Source: Desulfonatronospira thiodismutans ASO3-1
GTDB lineage: Bacteria > Desulfobacterota > Desulfovibrionia > Desulfovibrionales > Desulfonatronovibrionaceae
Direction of reading: 5' to 3'
DNA: 64,000 nucleotides
NCBI RefSeq assembly: GCF_000174435.1
Contig: NZ_ACJN02000002.1
Coordinates: 1,059,490-1,123,489 of the forward strand
The first letter of the stretch is position 1; each line of letters starts with the position of its first letter. This document shows, one piece after another, positions 54,882 through 63,518 of the stretch. The notes under the pieces are model-generated. The model was given only the letters and a program-made list of their open reading frames with translations, searched no databases and was not told the origin of the DNA. Made by a program: the position numbers and the translations under genes.

Positions 54882-55406
54882 TTATTCTTGCGATGGGTCA
54901 ATGGCATAAATGCCTGGAAGGTTTCTGTATTTTTGAGCCATATCCAGGCCGTAGCCCACCAGGAAGCCTTTTTGCACACGAAAGCCGCAGAAATCCACAC
55001 TGACTGGAAGCTGCCTGCGCTCATGCTTGTCTATCAGGGCACAGATCCGAACAGAGCTAGCCCCTCTGGAAAGGAGCATCTGTCTGAAGTAATACAAAGA
55101 AACCCCGGTATCAACTATATCTTCCACCACCAGCACGTTTTTTTCCCAGACATCGGTCTCCAGATCGTTTTTGACGGTCACCTCGCCTGAGGTGACCGTA
55201 TCGTCCCCATAGCTGGACAGACGGACAAAATCAATCTCCATGTCTATTTCCAGGCTTCTCACCAGGTCTGCAAAAAAAACAAAAGCCCCCTTGAGCACGC
55301 ACACTCCCAGGACTTTTTCCCGGCCGTAAAAAATGGAGATTTCCCGGCCGAGATCCTGCACTCGTTTTTTTATTTCATCCCGGGCAAAGACCTCTCTTAA
55401 ATTCAA
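54882..55406 (-). CDS. hpt: Hypoxanthine phosphoribosyltransferase
   Basis: Purine salvage enzyme making IMP from hypoxanthine and PRPP. The 174-residue product has the PRPP loop VLVVEDIVDTGVSL near residue 95, VLKGAFVFFADLVR (loop I) and VDFCGFRVQKGFLVGYGLD. The frame extends upstream to 55715 across the acetyltransferase gene, but that is a shadow. The start is most likely a TTG at 55406 with AAGGAC 7 bases upstream, because the homologous sequence begins there and no ATG or GTG is close. It starts 14 bases after the GNAT gene. Confidence 0.92.
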   Translation of the reverse strand: MNLREVFARDEIKKRVQDLGREISIFYGREKVLGVCVLKGAFVFFADLVRSLEIDMEIDFVRLSSYGDDTVTSGEVTVKNDLETDVWEKNVLVVEDIVDTGVSLYYFRQMLLSRGASSVRICALIDKHERRQLPVSVDFCGFRVQKGFLVGYGLDMAQKYRNLPGIYAIDPSQE

Positions 55407-55420
55407 GGCAAAGTCCTTTT

Positions 55421-55888
55421 TTACATTTCCATAAGCATGGCAATTTCGTCGCAATCGGGGAACTTGGGGCAATTGAGGCAATCGGCCCACACCTTCTGGG
55501 GCAGCATGTCCTTGGAGATTTCCCTGAAACCCTGCCTGGCGAAAAACTCCGTCTGGTAAGTCAGGGTAAAGACCCTGTATATCCCCAGGGTCAAAGCTTC
55601 GCTTAGGCAGGCCTCCACCAGCCTGCCCCCCCAGCCCATGTGCCGTATGCTGGAAACTATGGCCAGGGAACGGATTTCGGCCAGGTTGTCCCAGACAATG
55701 CTCAGGGCGCAGCACCCCATTATATTGTTGCCGGGATCATCGCACACCACGAAATAGTCCCTCAAATGACTGTAAAGGTCGCTGTAGGACCTGGGCAGGA
55801 GCAGGTCCTGCCTCGAGCAGTTCATGAGGATCCCGTGAATGGACTTGACGTCCCCGATTCTGGCTTTGCGTAAGTAAAGCTTGTCCAA
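55421..55888 (-). CDS. GNAT N-acetyltransferase with C-terminal cysteine cluster
   Basis: A 155-residue GNAT-fold acetyltransferase with the acetyl-CoA-binding turn RHMGWGGRLVEA near residue 85 and a C-terminal WADCLNCPKFPDCDEIAM that holds three cysteines and may bind zinc or a cluster. The C-terminal pattern recalls short N-acetylglutamate synthases of deltaproteobacteria, so a role in arginine synthesis is likely but unproven. The start is a TTG at 55888 overlapping the tail of the TlpA-like gene, with GGCGGA upstream; the frame extends to 55981 without family sequence. Confidence 0.8.
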   Translation of the reverse strand: MDKLYLRKARIGDVKSIHGILMNCSRQDLLLPRSYSDLYSHLRDYFVVCDDPGNNIMGCCALSIVWDNLAEIRSLAIVSSIRHMGWGGRLVEACLSEALTLGIYRVFTLTYQTEFFARQGFREISKDMLPQKVWADCLNCPKFPDCDEIAMLMEM

Positions 55889-55889
55889 T

Positions 55890-56405
55890 TTAATCCGCCA
55901 GCAGCCGGTCCAGTTCTTCCTGCAGGATTTCATAGTCCACGAGGCTTTCATGGACTTCGGCCAGGTTTCCTTCTGCGTCATATATCAAGGTGTAAGGAAT
56001 GCCGGTGATATCGTAGGCATCCATAACATCCTGGGATGATATATACACCGGGTAGTTCATGTTTTTTCTTTCCATGAAGTCAGGAACAGCCCGGGGGTTA
56101 AAATCAAGTGAAATGCCTATGATGCTCACCCGATCCGGGCTGTAGTCCTGCCTGATTCTTACCAGGTCTCGAATTTCCGCCCTGCACGGCGCACACCAGG
56201 TTGCCCAGAAGTTGAGGATAAGCACCTTGCCTTTTTCATCTTCAACGAGTTTTTCAATTTCCTCCGGGTCCACCTCTTCCGGTACAGAGCTGTCATCTGC
56301 AGTGGCTGCCAGAGGCAGGGCAAGCAGCAGAGCCAGGCAGATACATGCAGAAAGGGCCGCTGCATGAAGGTTCTGGAAGGTTCCCCGGCAGTATTTTTTG
56401 TGCAT
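55890..56405 (-). CDS. TlpA-like thiol:disulfide oxidoreductase
   Basis: A 171-residue periplasmic thioredoxin-fold protein. A signal peptide covers residues 1-37 (hydrophobic core CICLALLLALPLAA), and the redox motif WATWCAPCRAEI (CxxC) lies near residues 68-79. A cis-proline follows at GIPYTLIYD. It may reduce cytochrome c maturation intermediates or other periplasmic disulfides; the target is unknown. It lies 3 bases downstream of the metH C-terminal part and overlaps the GNAT gene. Confidence 0.9.
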   Translation of the reverse strand: MHKKYCRGTFQNLHAAALSACICLALLLALPLAATADDSSVPEEVDPEEIEKLVEDEKGKVLILNFWATWCAPCRAEIRDLVRIRQDYSPDRVSIIGISLDFNPRAVPDFMERKNMNYPVYISSQDVMDAYDITGIPYTLIYDAEGNLAEVHESLVDYEILQEELDRLLAD

Positions 56406-56408
56406 GAT

Positions 56409-56998
56409 CTACTCCGAACAAAGCTTGCGGGCGAGTTTAACCGCGGACACGGCATCCCGGGCAAATCCGTGCGCCCCGATTCTTTCGGCATAAGCCTGGG
56501 TGACCACGGCACCGCCTATCATTACCTTGCACTTCAGTCCCTCTTTGTGCAGAAGCTCCACGCAGTCCTGCATTTTGACCATGGTAGTGGTCATGAGGGC
56601 TGACAGGCCGATGACGCTGGCTTTTTCCTCCCTGGCCTTTTTTACTATTTCTTCCGCCGGGATGTCTATGCCCAGATCCACCACGTTGAATCCGTAGTTC
56701 TTGAGCATCAGGCAGACGATGTTTTTGCCTATGTCGTGGATGTCCCCCTCCACTGTGGCCATGAGGACCGTGGGGCCCTGCTCCTGCTCGTCCTGCTGCA
56801 AAAGGGGCTGCAGGTATTCAAAGCCCTTTTTCATGGTCTCGGCGCTTAAGATCAGCTGAGGCAGAAACAGTTCGCGTTTTTCGTATTTTTCCCCGACGAT
56901 GTTAATGGCCGGGATCATCTCGCCGTCCACAAGCTGGAAGGCCTGTTGCCCGTCCTGGATTTCCTTTTCCAGAAGTGGGACTATATTGTCTTTTTTTG
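56409..56998 (-). CDS. metH: MetH C-terminal part (cobalamin-binding), out of frame with N-terminal part
   Basis: This frame continues MetH after an apparent frameshift. It holds the helical cap (LLEKEIQDGQQAFQLVDGEM) and the B12-binding domain with MATVEGDIHDIGKNI, where the DxHxxG histidine ligates cobalt, then LGIDIPAEEIV and the conserved SALMTTTM segment. The activation domain found in E. coli MetH is absent, as in several anaerobes. The open frame reaches back to 57146 but the sequence there is the wrong frame of the pterin domain. No own Shine-Dalgarno is evident. Ends 3 bases before the TlpA-like gene. Confidence 0.85.
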
Positions 56999-58803
56999 CC
57001 CCGGATGACGGCTTCCTGGATCGGGGATTCAAACTCCTGGCCGTCCTGCTCCCCGGGTGCATGCATTTCCCCGGATTCCCAACCGGCGTAGCGCATGGTG
57101 AATTCCTGGGCCTGGCTGTCATGTCCCAGCAGGGCGCTACAGGCATCCATGGCTTCCTTCATGCGGGTGGAGCGGGGGTCGCCGATGAAGGCGTTGAGCC
57201 CAGCCCCGGCGCACATGCTGAAGAAGTGTGCGTTAATGAGTTCCCTGGCCGGAAGTCCAAAGGATATGTTGGAAAGACCGGCCAGAGTGGCCAGCCCCCA
57301 TTTTTCCCGGCAGTGTCTTATGGTCTCCAGGCAGTCCATGGCCGCCATGGGGTGTGATGAGACGGTCATGATGAGTACGTCAACGATGATCAGCCTGCGG
57401 GGAATGTTCAGCCTGTCTGCCCTTTCCAGGAGGTCTTCGATGATCTGGAGACGTTCGGCGGTGCTTTTCGGCATCCTGCCTCCGCTTAAAGGCAGCAGGA
57501 TGAAAGGAGCGCCGAAGTCGCGGCAGATGGGCCCCAGGCGCTCCATCTTGTCCTTTTCTCCGCTTATGGAATTGACCAGGGCGCTGCCCGGGTATTCCAG
57601 GAGGGCATTGTGAATGGCCTGTACATTGCTTGAATCTATGGCCAGGGGAGAGTCGAACCTGGATACCAGTTCACGGCAAAGGGCCGGCAGTACCTTTTCT
57701 TCTTCCACCATGGGCGCACCCACATTGACGTCCATGATCCGGGCGCCGGAAGTAAACTGTTCTTCGGCGATCTCCAGGGCCCGGGTAAGCTGAAATCCCT
57801 GCAGCTGGGCAGCCAGGTCCTCCTTGCCCGTGGGATTTATCTTTTCCCCGATAAGGACAGGTGCAAACTGATGGCCAAAGGGCAGGGTCCTGCTTCTGGA
57901 GGTAAGAACTATTCCCGGCTGCTCTGTGGGTGTATTGGGCTTGTAAGAAGCACTGGCGGCCATGTTTTTCAGGGCCTTGATGTGCTCCGGAGTAGTCCCG
58001 CAGCATCCGCCCAGGAACTTGGCCCCCATGTCCAGGAAGACCCGCAGCTTGTCCGCGAATTCCTCCGGGCCTACTTTGAAAACTGTTTCCCCGTCCTCCA
58101 GTACAGGTATGCCGGCATTGGGCTGAATAAGAAGAGGTGTGCAAAGCCTTGGCTGCATGGCCTGAACCAGGGGGACGAATTCTTCGGGTCCACAGCTGCA
58201 GTTGATGGCGATTATGTCCGCACCCAGGTTCTGCATTGTGTCCACAAAGACTTCCGGGGAGGTCCCGGTAAGGCTGGTCCCTTTTTCAAAGGTCATGGAG
58301 ATGGCCACGGGCAGGCTGGATTCAAAGCGGGCAGCCATGACCACTGCCCGGGCCTCTGCCAGGTCCAGGTGGGTTTCCCCAAGGATCAGGTCCGCGCCTC
58401 CACGGGCCAGCCCGCGCACCTGCTGCCTGTATGCCTCCAGAACTTTGTCAAAGGTCATGTCTCCCAAGGGAGGGAGCATTTTGCCGGTGGGGCCGATGCT
58501 TCCAGCCACGAAGCCGTGGTCACCGGCAGCCTGCCTGGCTATCCCGGCCATTTTTTCGTTGAATTTTTCCGCATCCACCCCGGGGTCCAGCTTGAAGGTG
58601 CTGCCGCCGAAGGTATTGGTGGTGATAACCCCTGCCCCTGCCTGGAGATAAAGAGAGTGTACTTCGCGGATGGCTTCCGGGTTTTCCTGCCCGAATTTTT
58701 CAGGGGAGTACCCTGCCTTGAGCCCCTTTGACTGCAACAGGGTGCCCATGCCTCCGTCAAATATCCCGATTTCGTTGTTGGATAAAAATTTTGTGAATTG
58801 CAT
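56902..58803 (-). CDS. metH: B12-dependent methionine synthase, homocysteine- and pterin-binding part (frameshifted)
   Basis: Methylates homocysteine from methyltetrahydrofolate via cobalamin. This frame encodes the homocysteine-binding barrel (residues 1-285, zinc ligands in NCSCG and GGCCG) and the pterin-binding barrel (from about 310, GEKINPTGK, DVNVGAPM). It stays in register to IQEAVIRGKK, then one extra base in a seven-A run (T7 at 56991-56997 on the plus strand) shifts it, and 30 unrelated residues follow before a stop at 56902. With six A the two parts would join as a protein of about 797 residues. Sequencing error, real mutation or slippage remain possible. Confidence 0.9.
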   Translation of the reverse strand: MQFTKFLSNNEIGIFDGGMGTLLQSKGLKAGYSPEKFGQENPEAIREVHSLYLQAGAGVITTNTFGGSTFKLDPGVDAEKFNEKMAGIARQAAGDHGFVAGSIGPTGKMLPPLGDMTFDKVLEAYRQQVRGLARGGADLILGETHLDLAEARAVVMAARFESSLPVAISMTFEKGTSLTGTSPEVFVDTMQNLGADIIAINCSCGPEEFVPLVQAMQPRLCTPLLIQPNAGIPVLEDGETVFKVGPEEFADKLRVFLDMGAKFLGGCCGTTPEHIKALKNMAASASYKPNTPTEQPGIVLTSRSRTLPFGHQFAPVLIGEKINPTGKEDLAAQLQGFQLTRALEIAEEQFTSGARIMDVNVGAPMVEEEKVLPALCRELVSRFDSPLAIDSSNVQAIHNALLEYPGSALVNSISGEKDKMERLGPICRDFGAPFILLPLSGGRMPKSTAERLQIIEDLLERADRLNIPRRLIIVDVLIMTVSSHPMAAMDCLETIRHCREKWGLATLAGLSNISFGLPARELINAHFFSMCAGAGLNAFIGDPRSTRMKEAMDACSALLGHDSQAQEFTMRYAGWESGEMHAPGEQDGQEFESPIQEAVIRGKKRQYSPTSGKGNPGRATGLPACGRRDDPGH

Positions 58804-58974
58804 TCAAATGTCTATATACCTAATCCGGCTCAAGGTAAAGGGAAGTTTTGCTGGTCTGCCGGCCAGCACGTCCTTTCCCTCGAGCTGGTTGTAAGCATCC
58901 ATCTTGGCCCTGAACTTCTTGGCAAAATCAATACAGTATAAAACACTATCATCTTCGATTGCTACTTTTTTAAA
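58804..58974 (-). pseudogene. Short open frame directly upstream of metH, possible gene remnant
   Basis: Stop-to-stop, 56 sense codons read as a plausible protein tail (FAKKFRAKMDAYNQLEGK, then a basic end SRIRYIDI) that stops directly before the metH ATG. There is no in-frame ATG before codon 25, and the upstream sequence is AT-rich and non-coding. It looks like the 3 prime end of a lost gene, once coupled to metH. I do not recognise the family, and chance is not excluded. Confidence 0.35.
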
Positions 58975-59250
58975 TTAGGCTGGCACGCTAACCACATTGA
59001 ACACCAGAAGTCAAACAGGCGCAACGAAAACAGGGATTAAGCGGGGTCAGGTCTTCTCTTGATATTTACCTGTTGAAAAACATTGATAATGGATGATAAA
59101 AGATTTATAAAATTATTTCTGAACCAGAGCTGAGTATGTTTTGATTTTAAAATCTCCACGCATTGGGGTATATAAGTTGTATGGACATAAACAACAAACA
59201 AAGGCGGTCACTCAAATAATTTTTGAAATATAATACGATTAAAGGGTCTT
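58975..59250. other. AT-rich spacer upstream of rpoH
   Basis: About 275 bases, markedly more AT-rich than the flanking genes. It contains GGGGTCAGGTCTTCTCTTGA near 59043-59062, a type of sequence I recall next to REP-associated transposase genes elsewhere, but no transposase is here. A likely rpoH promoter ends the stretch. No gene or cloverleaf was found. Confidence 0.5.
59229..59234 (+). promoter_or_regulatory. Probable -10 element of the rpoH promoter
   Basis: A perfect TATAAT in an AT-rich context, 17 bases before the first candidate ATG of rpoH. The -35 position holds only GGTCA-like sequence, so it is either a weak promoter or one helped by an activator. Confidence 0.45.
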
Positions 59251-60261
59251 ATGACCATAGACAAGGATAATATGACTCAAAGAAAAAAAGAAAGACAGGA
59301 TATAAAAGCACCTGAAGAAGGTCAGCTGGATGAAAAGAAGGTGGCTGAGAAGCTGGAGAGTGCCGTGGGCAAAGAGGTCAGTCCGTTGCCGGGCAATACT
59401 CCCATGCCCATGGACGCCCTGCGCATTTACCTGCGCCAGGTGGGCAATTTCCCCACCATGTCCGCTGAAGAGGAATTCGAGCTGGCCAGGAAGTTCAGGG
59501 ATGAGGGCAACCAGGATGCTGCGTTCATGCTCATTACCTCCAACCTGCGCCTGGTGGTCAAGATCGCCATGGAATTTCAGCGAAAATGGATGAAAAACGT
59601 CCTGGACCTGATCCAGGAAGGCAATGTAGGCTTGATGAAGGCCCTGAAAAAATTCGATCCGGACAAGGGAATCAAGTTTTCCTATTATGCCTCTTTCTGG
59701 ATCCGGGCCTATATCCTGAAATTCATCATGGACAACTGGCGTATGGTCAAAGTAGGCACCACTCAGGCCCAGCGCAAGCTCTTCTACAATCTGAGCAAGG
59801 AGAAGCAGAGGCTGGAGTCCATGGGCATAACTGCGGACGCGGATGCCATATCCCAGAGCCTGGATGTTTCCGAAACAGACGTGGTGGAAATGGGCCAGCG
59901 CCTGGGCCAGCATGACCTCTCCCTGGACATGCCTTACAACGAAGATTCTGATGTGACTCCCATGAATGTAATCCCGGCCCTGGGCGACGGGGCCGAAGAG
60001 ATACTTCTGCAGGGAGAAACGGCCCAGCTTCTGCAGCAGAACATAAAGGAGCTGATGCCGAAGCTCAGCGACAAGGAAAAAGATATTATTGAAATGCGGC
60101 TGCTGGCGGAAAGCCCGGTCACCCTTCGAGAGATCGGTGAAAAATACGGCATAACCAGGGAAAGGGTCCGCCAGATAGAATCCAGGCTGCTTGGCAAGAT
60201 CAAGGCCCATATCCAGGAAAACATCGATGATTTTTCCAGGGAGTGGATCGAGGATGCTTGA
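59251..60261 (+). CDS. rpoH: RNA polymerase heat-shock sigma factor RpoH
   Basis: A 336-residue group 3/heat-shock sigma-70 protein. Region 2 has DLIQEGNVGLMKALKKFDP and FSYYASFWIRAYI; the RpoH box QRKLFYNLSK (about residues 171-180) marks it as sigma-32 and not RpoD or RpoS; region 4.2 ends TLREIGEKYGITRERVRQIE. The N-terminal 45 residues are lysine- and glutamate-rich. Alternative starts are ATG 59251 (AAAGGG upstream) and ATG 59272 (AAGGAT upstream). It overlaps the HD-domain gene, so both are expressed together. Confidence 0.92.
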   Translation: MTIDKDNMTQRKKERQDIKAPEEGQLDEKKVAEKLESAVGKEVSPLPGNTPMPMDALRIYLRQVGNFPTMSAEEEFELARKFRDEGNQDAAFMLITSNLRLVVKIAMEFQRKWMKNVLDLIQEGNVGLMKALKKFDPDKGIKFSYYASFWIRAYILKFIMDNWRMVKVGTTQAQRKLFYNLSKEKQRLESMGITADADAISQSLDVSETDVVEMGQRLGQHDLSLDMPYNEDSDVTPMNVIPALGDGAEEILLQGETAQLLQQNIKELMPKLSDKEKDIIEMRLLAESPVTLREIGEKYGITRERVRQIESRLLGKIKAHIQENIDDFSREWIEDA

Positions 60262-61027
60262 GGAACTGAAAAGCGTTCAGGAGCAGGCCCGGGTCATGGC
60301 AGGGAAGTACAGTCTGGGCTTTTACACCCGCTACAGCAGGGAGCATGCCCGCTCCAAAGAAATCTTCTTCAGTCACCCGCTTATACAGCGCCTGCGCGAG
60401 GACGTTGTGCCCTTTCTCAATGATGGATTCGGGCACGGGATAGAGCACTGCAAGAAGGTCAGTATTGACGCCGGCACACTTGCACTCATCGAAACCAGGT
60501 CGTGGCTGGATGTCAAGGCCGGCAAGCGCATCACCCTTCTGGCCCAGATGGCCGGCCTTCTGCATGACATCAGCCGGCATGAAAGGGATCATGCCCGGAA
60601 GGGGGCGGAATTTTCAAGGATAATCCTGCAGTATTACCCTCTCGGACCGGAAGAGCTGGATGGACTGGCATTTGCCGTGCGCAACCACGAAGCGTTCAGA
60701 GAGGTTCTCGAACCTGCAGATCAAAGGCAGGCGGTTTTAAGCGACGTACTTTATGACGCGGACAAGTTCAGATGGGGACCGGACAATTTCGTCACCACCC
60801 TCTGGGAGATATGCTCCTGCGAGGAATGGTCCCTGGAAGATATCATAGACAGGTTCCCAAAGGGACTGTCATACATTGAAAAGGTGCAGGAAACCTTCAG
60901 GACTTCCACTGGACGCCTTTACGGCCCGGAATTCATCCAGTGCGGCCTGGAAATGGGCAGGGCCCTGTACAGGAACCTGAGGGATCAGTACAGTGACAGC
61001 CTGGAGCATAATCTGCTCAGGGATTGA
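60254..61027 (+). CDS. HD-domain phosphohydrolase-like protein, coupled to rpoH
   Basis: A 257-residue soluble protein with an HD metal-binding pattern: HGIEHCKKVS, LLHDISRHERDHA (HD pair), a later NHE in AVRNHEAF and DADKFRWGP. The set of H, HD and D residues is that of an active HD hydrolase, but the substrate is unknown. The ATG lies inside the rpoH end (overlap of 8 bases), so translation is coupled. A link to heat-shock control or to nucleotide turnover is possible but only suggested by position. Confidence 0.8.
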   Translation: MLEELKSVQEQARVMAGKYSLGFYTRYSREHARSKEIFFSHPLIQRLREDVVPFLNDGFGHGIEHCKKVSIDAGTLALIETRSWLDVKAGKRITLLAQMAGLLHDISRHERDHARKGAEFSRIILQYYPLGPEELDGLAFAVRNHEAFREVLEPADQRQAVLSDVLYDADKFRWGPDNFVTTLWEICSCEEWSLEDIIDRFPKGLSYIEKVQETFRTSTGRLYGPEFIQCGLEMGRALYRNLRDQYSDSLEHNLLRD

Positions 61028-61030
61028 AGA

Positions 61031-62737
61031 ATGGGTAAAAAAATTCTGGTTATCATGATTGCGGCTGTGGTCCTGGGCTGCGCCCCTAAAACCCAGCAGC
61101 CCGAGACGGCGAAAACAGGCCGGGAGCTGACTCCCCAGGCCCAGGTTACCTACCATTACCTGAAGTCCCTGGACTATCAGGCCGCAGGGGACCACGAAAA
61201 GGCCGCCCTTGCCCTGGAAAAGGCTCTGGTTCTGGGTCCGTCTGTGCGCCTGTATCAGGATCTGGCCAGGGAGTATCTGCGTCAGGGGGAAAAACAAAAG
61301 GCCGTGGATATTCTGCAGGATGCCACCGGGATTTATCCCCGTACCCCTGAACTGTATTTTCAGATGGCTGAATTTTACCTGGTCAAAGGTGACAGGTCCG
61401 GGGCTGTAAAGGCCCTGGAAAAATACAAGGATCTGGTGCCGGAGGATCTTGACGTTTACGAGGACCTGGCTGCATTTTATATCGAAATGCGTGATTATGC
61501 CGGAGCAGTGGATCTTTTGCAGGAAATCCCCCCGGATGAAATGACCCCGGAGATGCATTACTATATGGGCCGGGCCAAAAGCGAACTCGGCGAGAAGACA
61601 GACGCGGTGGCTTACCTGGATAAAGCGGTGCAGGCCCGACCGGGATTTATGCAGGCCTGGGCTGAAAAGGCCTTTATATATGAGCAGGAAAGGGATTACC
61701 TCCAGGCCGAGAGAATTTATCAGCAGCTGCTCAAGATGGGCGAGAGAAGCCCGGACCTGATTCTTCGAATTGTGGAGCTGAACCTGCTTTTGAATGATCC
61801 TGAAAGGGCCGTGGCCATGTTCGGCAAAGGCCCGGATGAAGTCCGTTTTCAGCTGGATATGGTGAACCAGTTTATCCGCAATGAGTTTTACGAGCATGCA
61901 GATATTTTACTGCAGGACATCGCTGCTGAGAGTGATTACCCGGACACCATGTATTTTTACTTTGCTCTCATAGCCTACGAGGGCCGAAACGATCCACAGC
62001 TGGCCCTGGACTATCTTTCCAGGATTTCCAAAGAGGATTCTTATCATCTGCAGGCCCTTTCCTTCAGGGTCCAGATCCTTTTTCATGAAAAGAACTACCA
62101 GGAAGCCCTTGAATTGTCCCGCAAGGGCCAGGAGCTTCATCCCGGGGAGGACAGGGTTCACCTCTTTGAAGCCATTGTCCTGGAAGCCATGGAAGAATAC
62201 CAGGAAGCCAGGAAAGTTCTGGAAAAAGCCCTGGAAAAATGGCCCGGGCAGACTGATTTCCTGTTCCGCAAGGGTGTAGTGCTGGATAAAAGCGGCAAAA
62301 CAGAAAAGTCTCTGCAGATAATGGAAGAGATCATCGCCCTGGACCAGGAGCATCACGAGGCCCTCAACTACGTGGGCTACACTCTGGCCGACCAGGACAG
62401 GGACCTGGACCGGGCCATGATCCTTATCAAGAGGGCGCTGGAGCTGGATCCTGGAAATGGCTACTATATTGATTCACTGGCCTGGGTATATTACCGGCAG
62501 GGAAGCTATGAAAAGGCCTGGGAGGAGATTCTGGCTGCAGTGGAACAGGTGGATGACGAGGCGGTGATCTGGGAGCATTACGGGGATATAGCCAAGGCCC
62601 TGGGAAAACGCGAACATGCCCTGCATGGTTATGAAAAGGCCCTGGAACTGGACCCGGAAAACCCCGAACACCTCAGGGAACAAAGGGCAAAAGTCAAGGA
62701 TATGCCTGAAAACGAGTCAGCAAAGGCCGGTCCATGA
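61031..62737 (+). CDS. TPR-repeat lipoprotein
   Basis: A 568-residue lipoprotein: short signal peptide with lipobox VLGC (cysteine near residue 17), then about 14 TPR units covering most of the protein (for example YEDLAAFYIEMRDYAGAVDL and WVYYRQGSYEKAWEEI). It is likely anchored in the outer membrane and scaffolds periplasmic or surface complexes; no exact homologue is assigned. It starts 3 bases after the HD gene and overlaps the next lipoprotein gene by 4 bases. Confidence 0.85.
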   Translation: MGKKILVIMIAAVVLGCAPKTQQPETAKTGRELTPQAQVTYHYLKSLDYQAAGDHEKAALALEKALVLGPSVRLYQDLAREYLRQGEKQKAVDILQDATGIYPRTPELYFQMAEFYLVKGDRSGAVKALEKYKDLVPEDLDVYEDLAAFYIEMRDYAGAVDLLQEIPPDEMTPEMHYYMGRAKSELGEKTDAVAYLDKAVQARPGFMQAWAEKAFIYEQERDYLQAERIYQQLLKMGERSPDLILRIVELNLLLNDPERAVAMFGKGPDEVRFQLDMVNQFIRNEFYEHADILLQDIAAESDYPDTMYFYFALIAYEGRNDPQLALDYLSRISKEDSYHLQALSFRVQILFHEKNYQEALELSRKGQELHPGEDRVHLFEAIVLEAMEEYQEARKVLEKALEKWPGQTDFLFRKGVVLDKSGKTEKSLQIMEEIIALDQEHHEALNYVGYTLADQDRDLDRAMILIKRALELDPGNGYYIDSLAWVYYRQGSYEKAWEEILAAVEQVDDEAVIWEHYGDIAKALGKREHALHGYEKALELDPENPEHLREQRAKVKDMPENESAKAGP

Positions 62738-63489
62738 AATTTTACTGCGGCATTTTGTGCCTTCTGCTATCCACATTTCTTGTTTTTTCCTGCGCCCCCA
62801 AGCGCATCCCCGTGGAGAGGCCCCCGGAGGTGGTATGGCAGGATTTCTGGGAGCAAAGCTCCAGTTTCCAGGAAGACCAGGAGTTTTATATCCAGACCAG
62901 CGTGAACTATTCCACCCCGGACCAGCAGCGCAGGGTGCAGGCGGCGATATGGGGTTTTGCAGGTTATCCGGTACGCATGGACATCTCTGCCGGTTTCGGC
63001 CAGACAGTTTCCATGTGGCTGGAGGATGAACTGAGGTGGCAAGCCTATAATCCCGGAGAAAACACCCGCTACATACATCACGACGGAAGCAGGGGGGCGA
63101 CCCTCCTGGGTTTTCCCACACCCATGGGCCTGAGGGAGACCAGCCTTGTACTTCTGGGGGATTTCCAGCATCTTGTCCCCCGGGAGTATCACCGGGTTGA
63201 ATCCCATGAGAATATGTGGAAGTATTACTTTGAAGACGAAAACATCACGAGCGTTGTACTGGAGCAGGACGGCAGTCTGAACATGATCAAGGGTGATGGA
63301 TGGCATGTGGAGTTCAAGGGTATTGAGCAGGAAAACGACCTGTTTTATTTCTCCAGGCTGGATATGCATCTGTCCGAGGACAAGGAGGCCGTAATCCGCA
63401 TCAGGTCTGTGGATGTGGACAGAACCTGGGATCAAGAGCAGATGAGCCTGGACCCTCCAGATGGGACACGGACTATATTCCTGCATTAG
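62734..63489 (+). CDS. Outer-membrane lipoprotein, possibly LolB-like
   Basis: A 251-residue lipoprotein with a signal peptide and lipobox ending FSC (cysteine near residue 20). The mature protein is beta-rich with a hydrophobic barrel-like pattern (VNYSTPDQQRRVQAAIWGF, VRMDISAGFGQTVSMW), reminiscent of LolB or LolA folds, but I cannot see the LolB-specific protruding loop clearly. Its ATG overlaps the TPR lipoprotein stop, so the pair may act together at the outer membrane. Confidence 0.68.
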   Translation: MKFYCGILCLLLSTFLVFSCAPKRIPVERPPEVVWQDFWEQSSSFQEDQEFYIQTSVNYSTPDQQRRVQAAIWGFAGYPVRMDISAGFGQTVSMWLEDELRWQAYNPGENTRYIHHDGSRGATLLGFPTPMGLRETSLVLLGDFQHLVPREYHRVESHENMWKYYFEDENITSVVLEQDGSLNMIKGDGWHVEFKGIEQENDLFYFSRLDMHLSEDKEAVIRIRSVDVDRTWDQEQMSLDPPDGTRTIFLH

Positions 63490-63518
63490 TCAACTTCCAA
63501 AACACACGGAGTAATCAC

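Noticed and set aside
54882-55715. Long form of hpt starting at 55715
   Set aside because: The upstream 103 codons overlap the GNAT gene and are not phosphoribosyltransferase-like; the TTG at 55406 with a good ribosome binding site gives the normal length.
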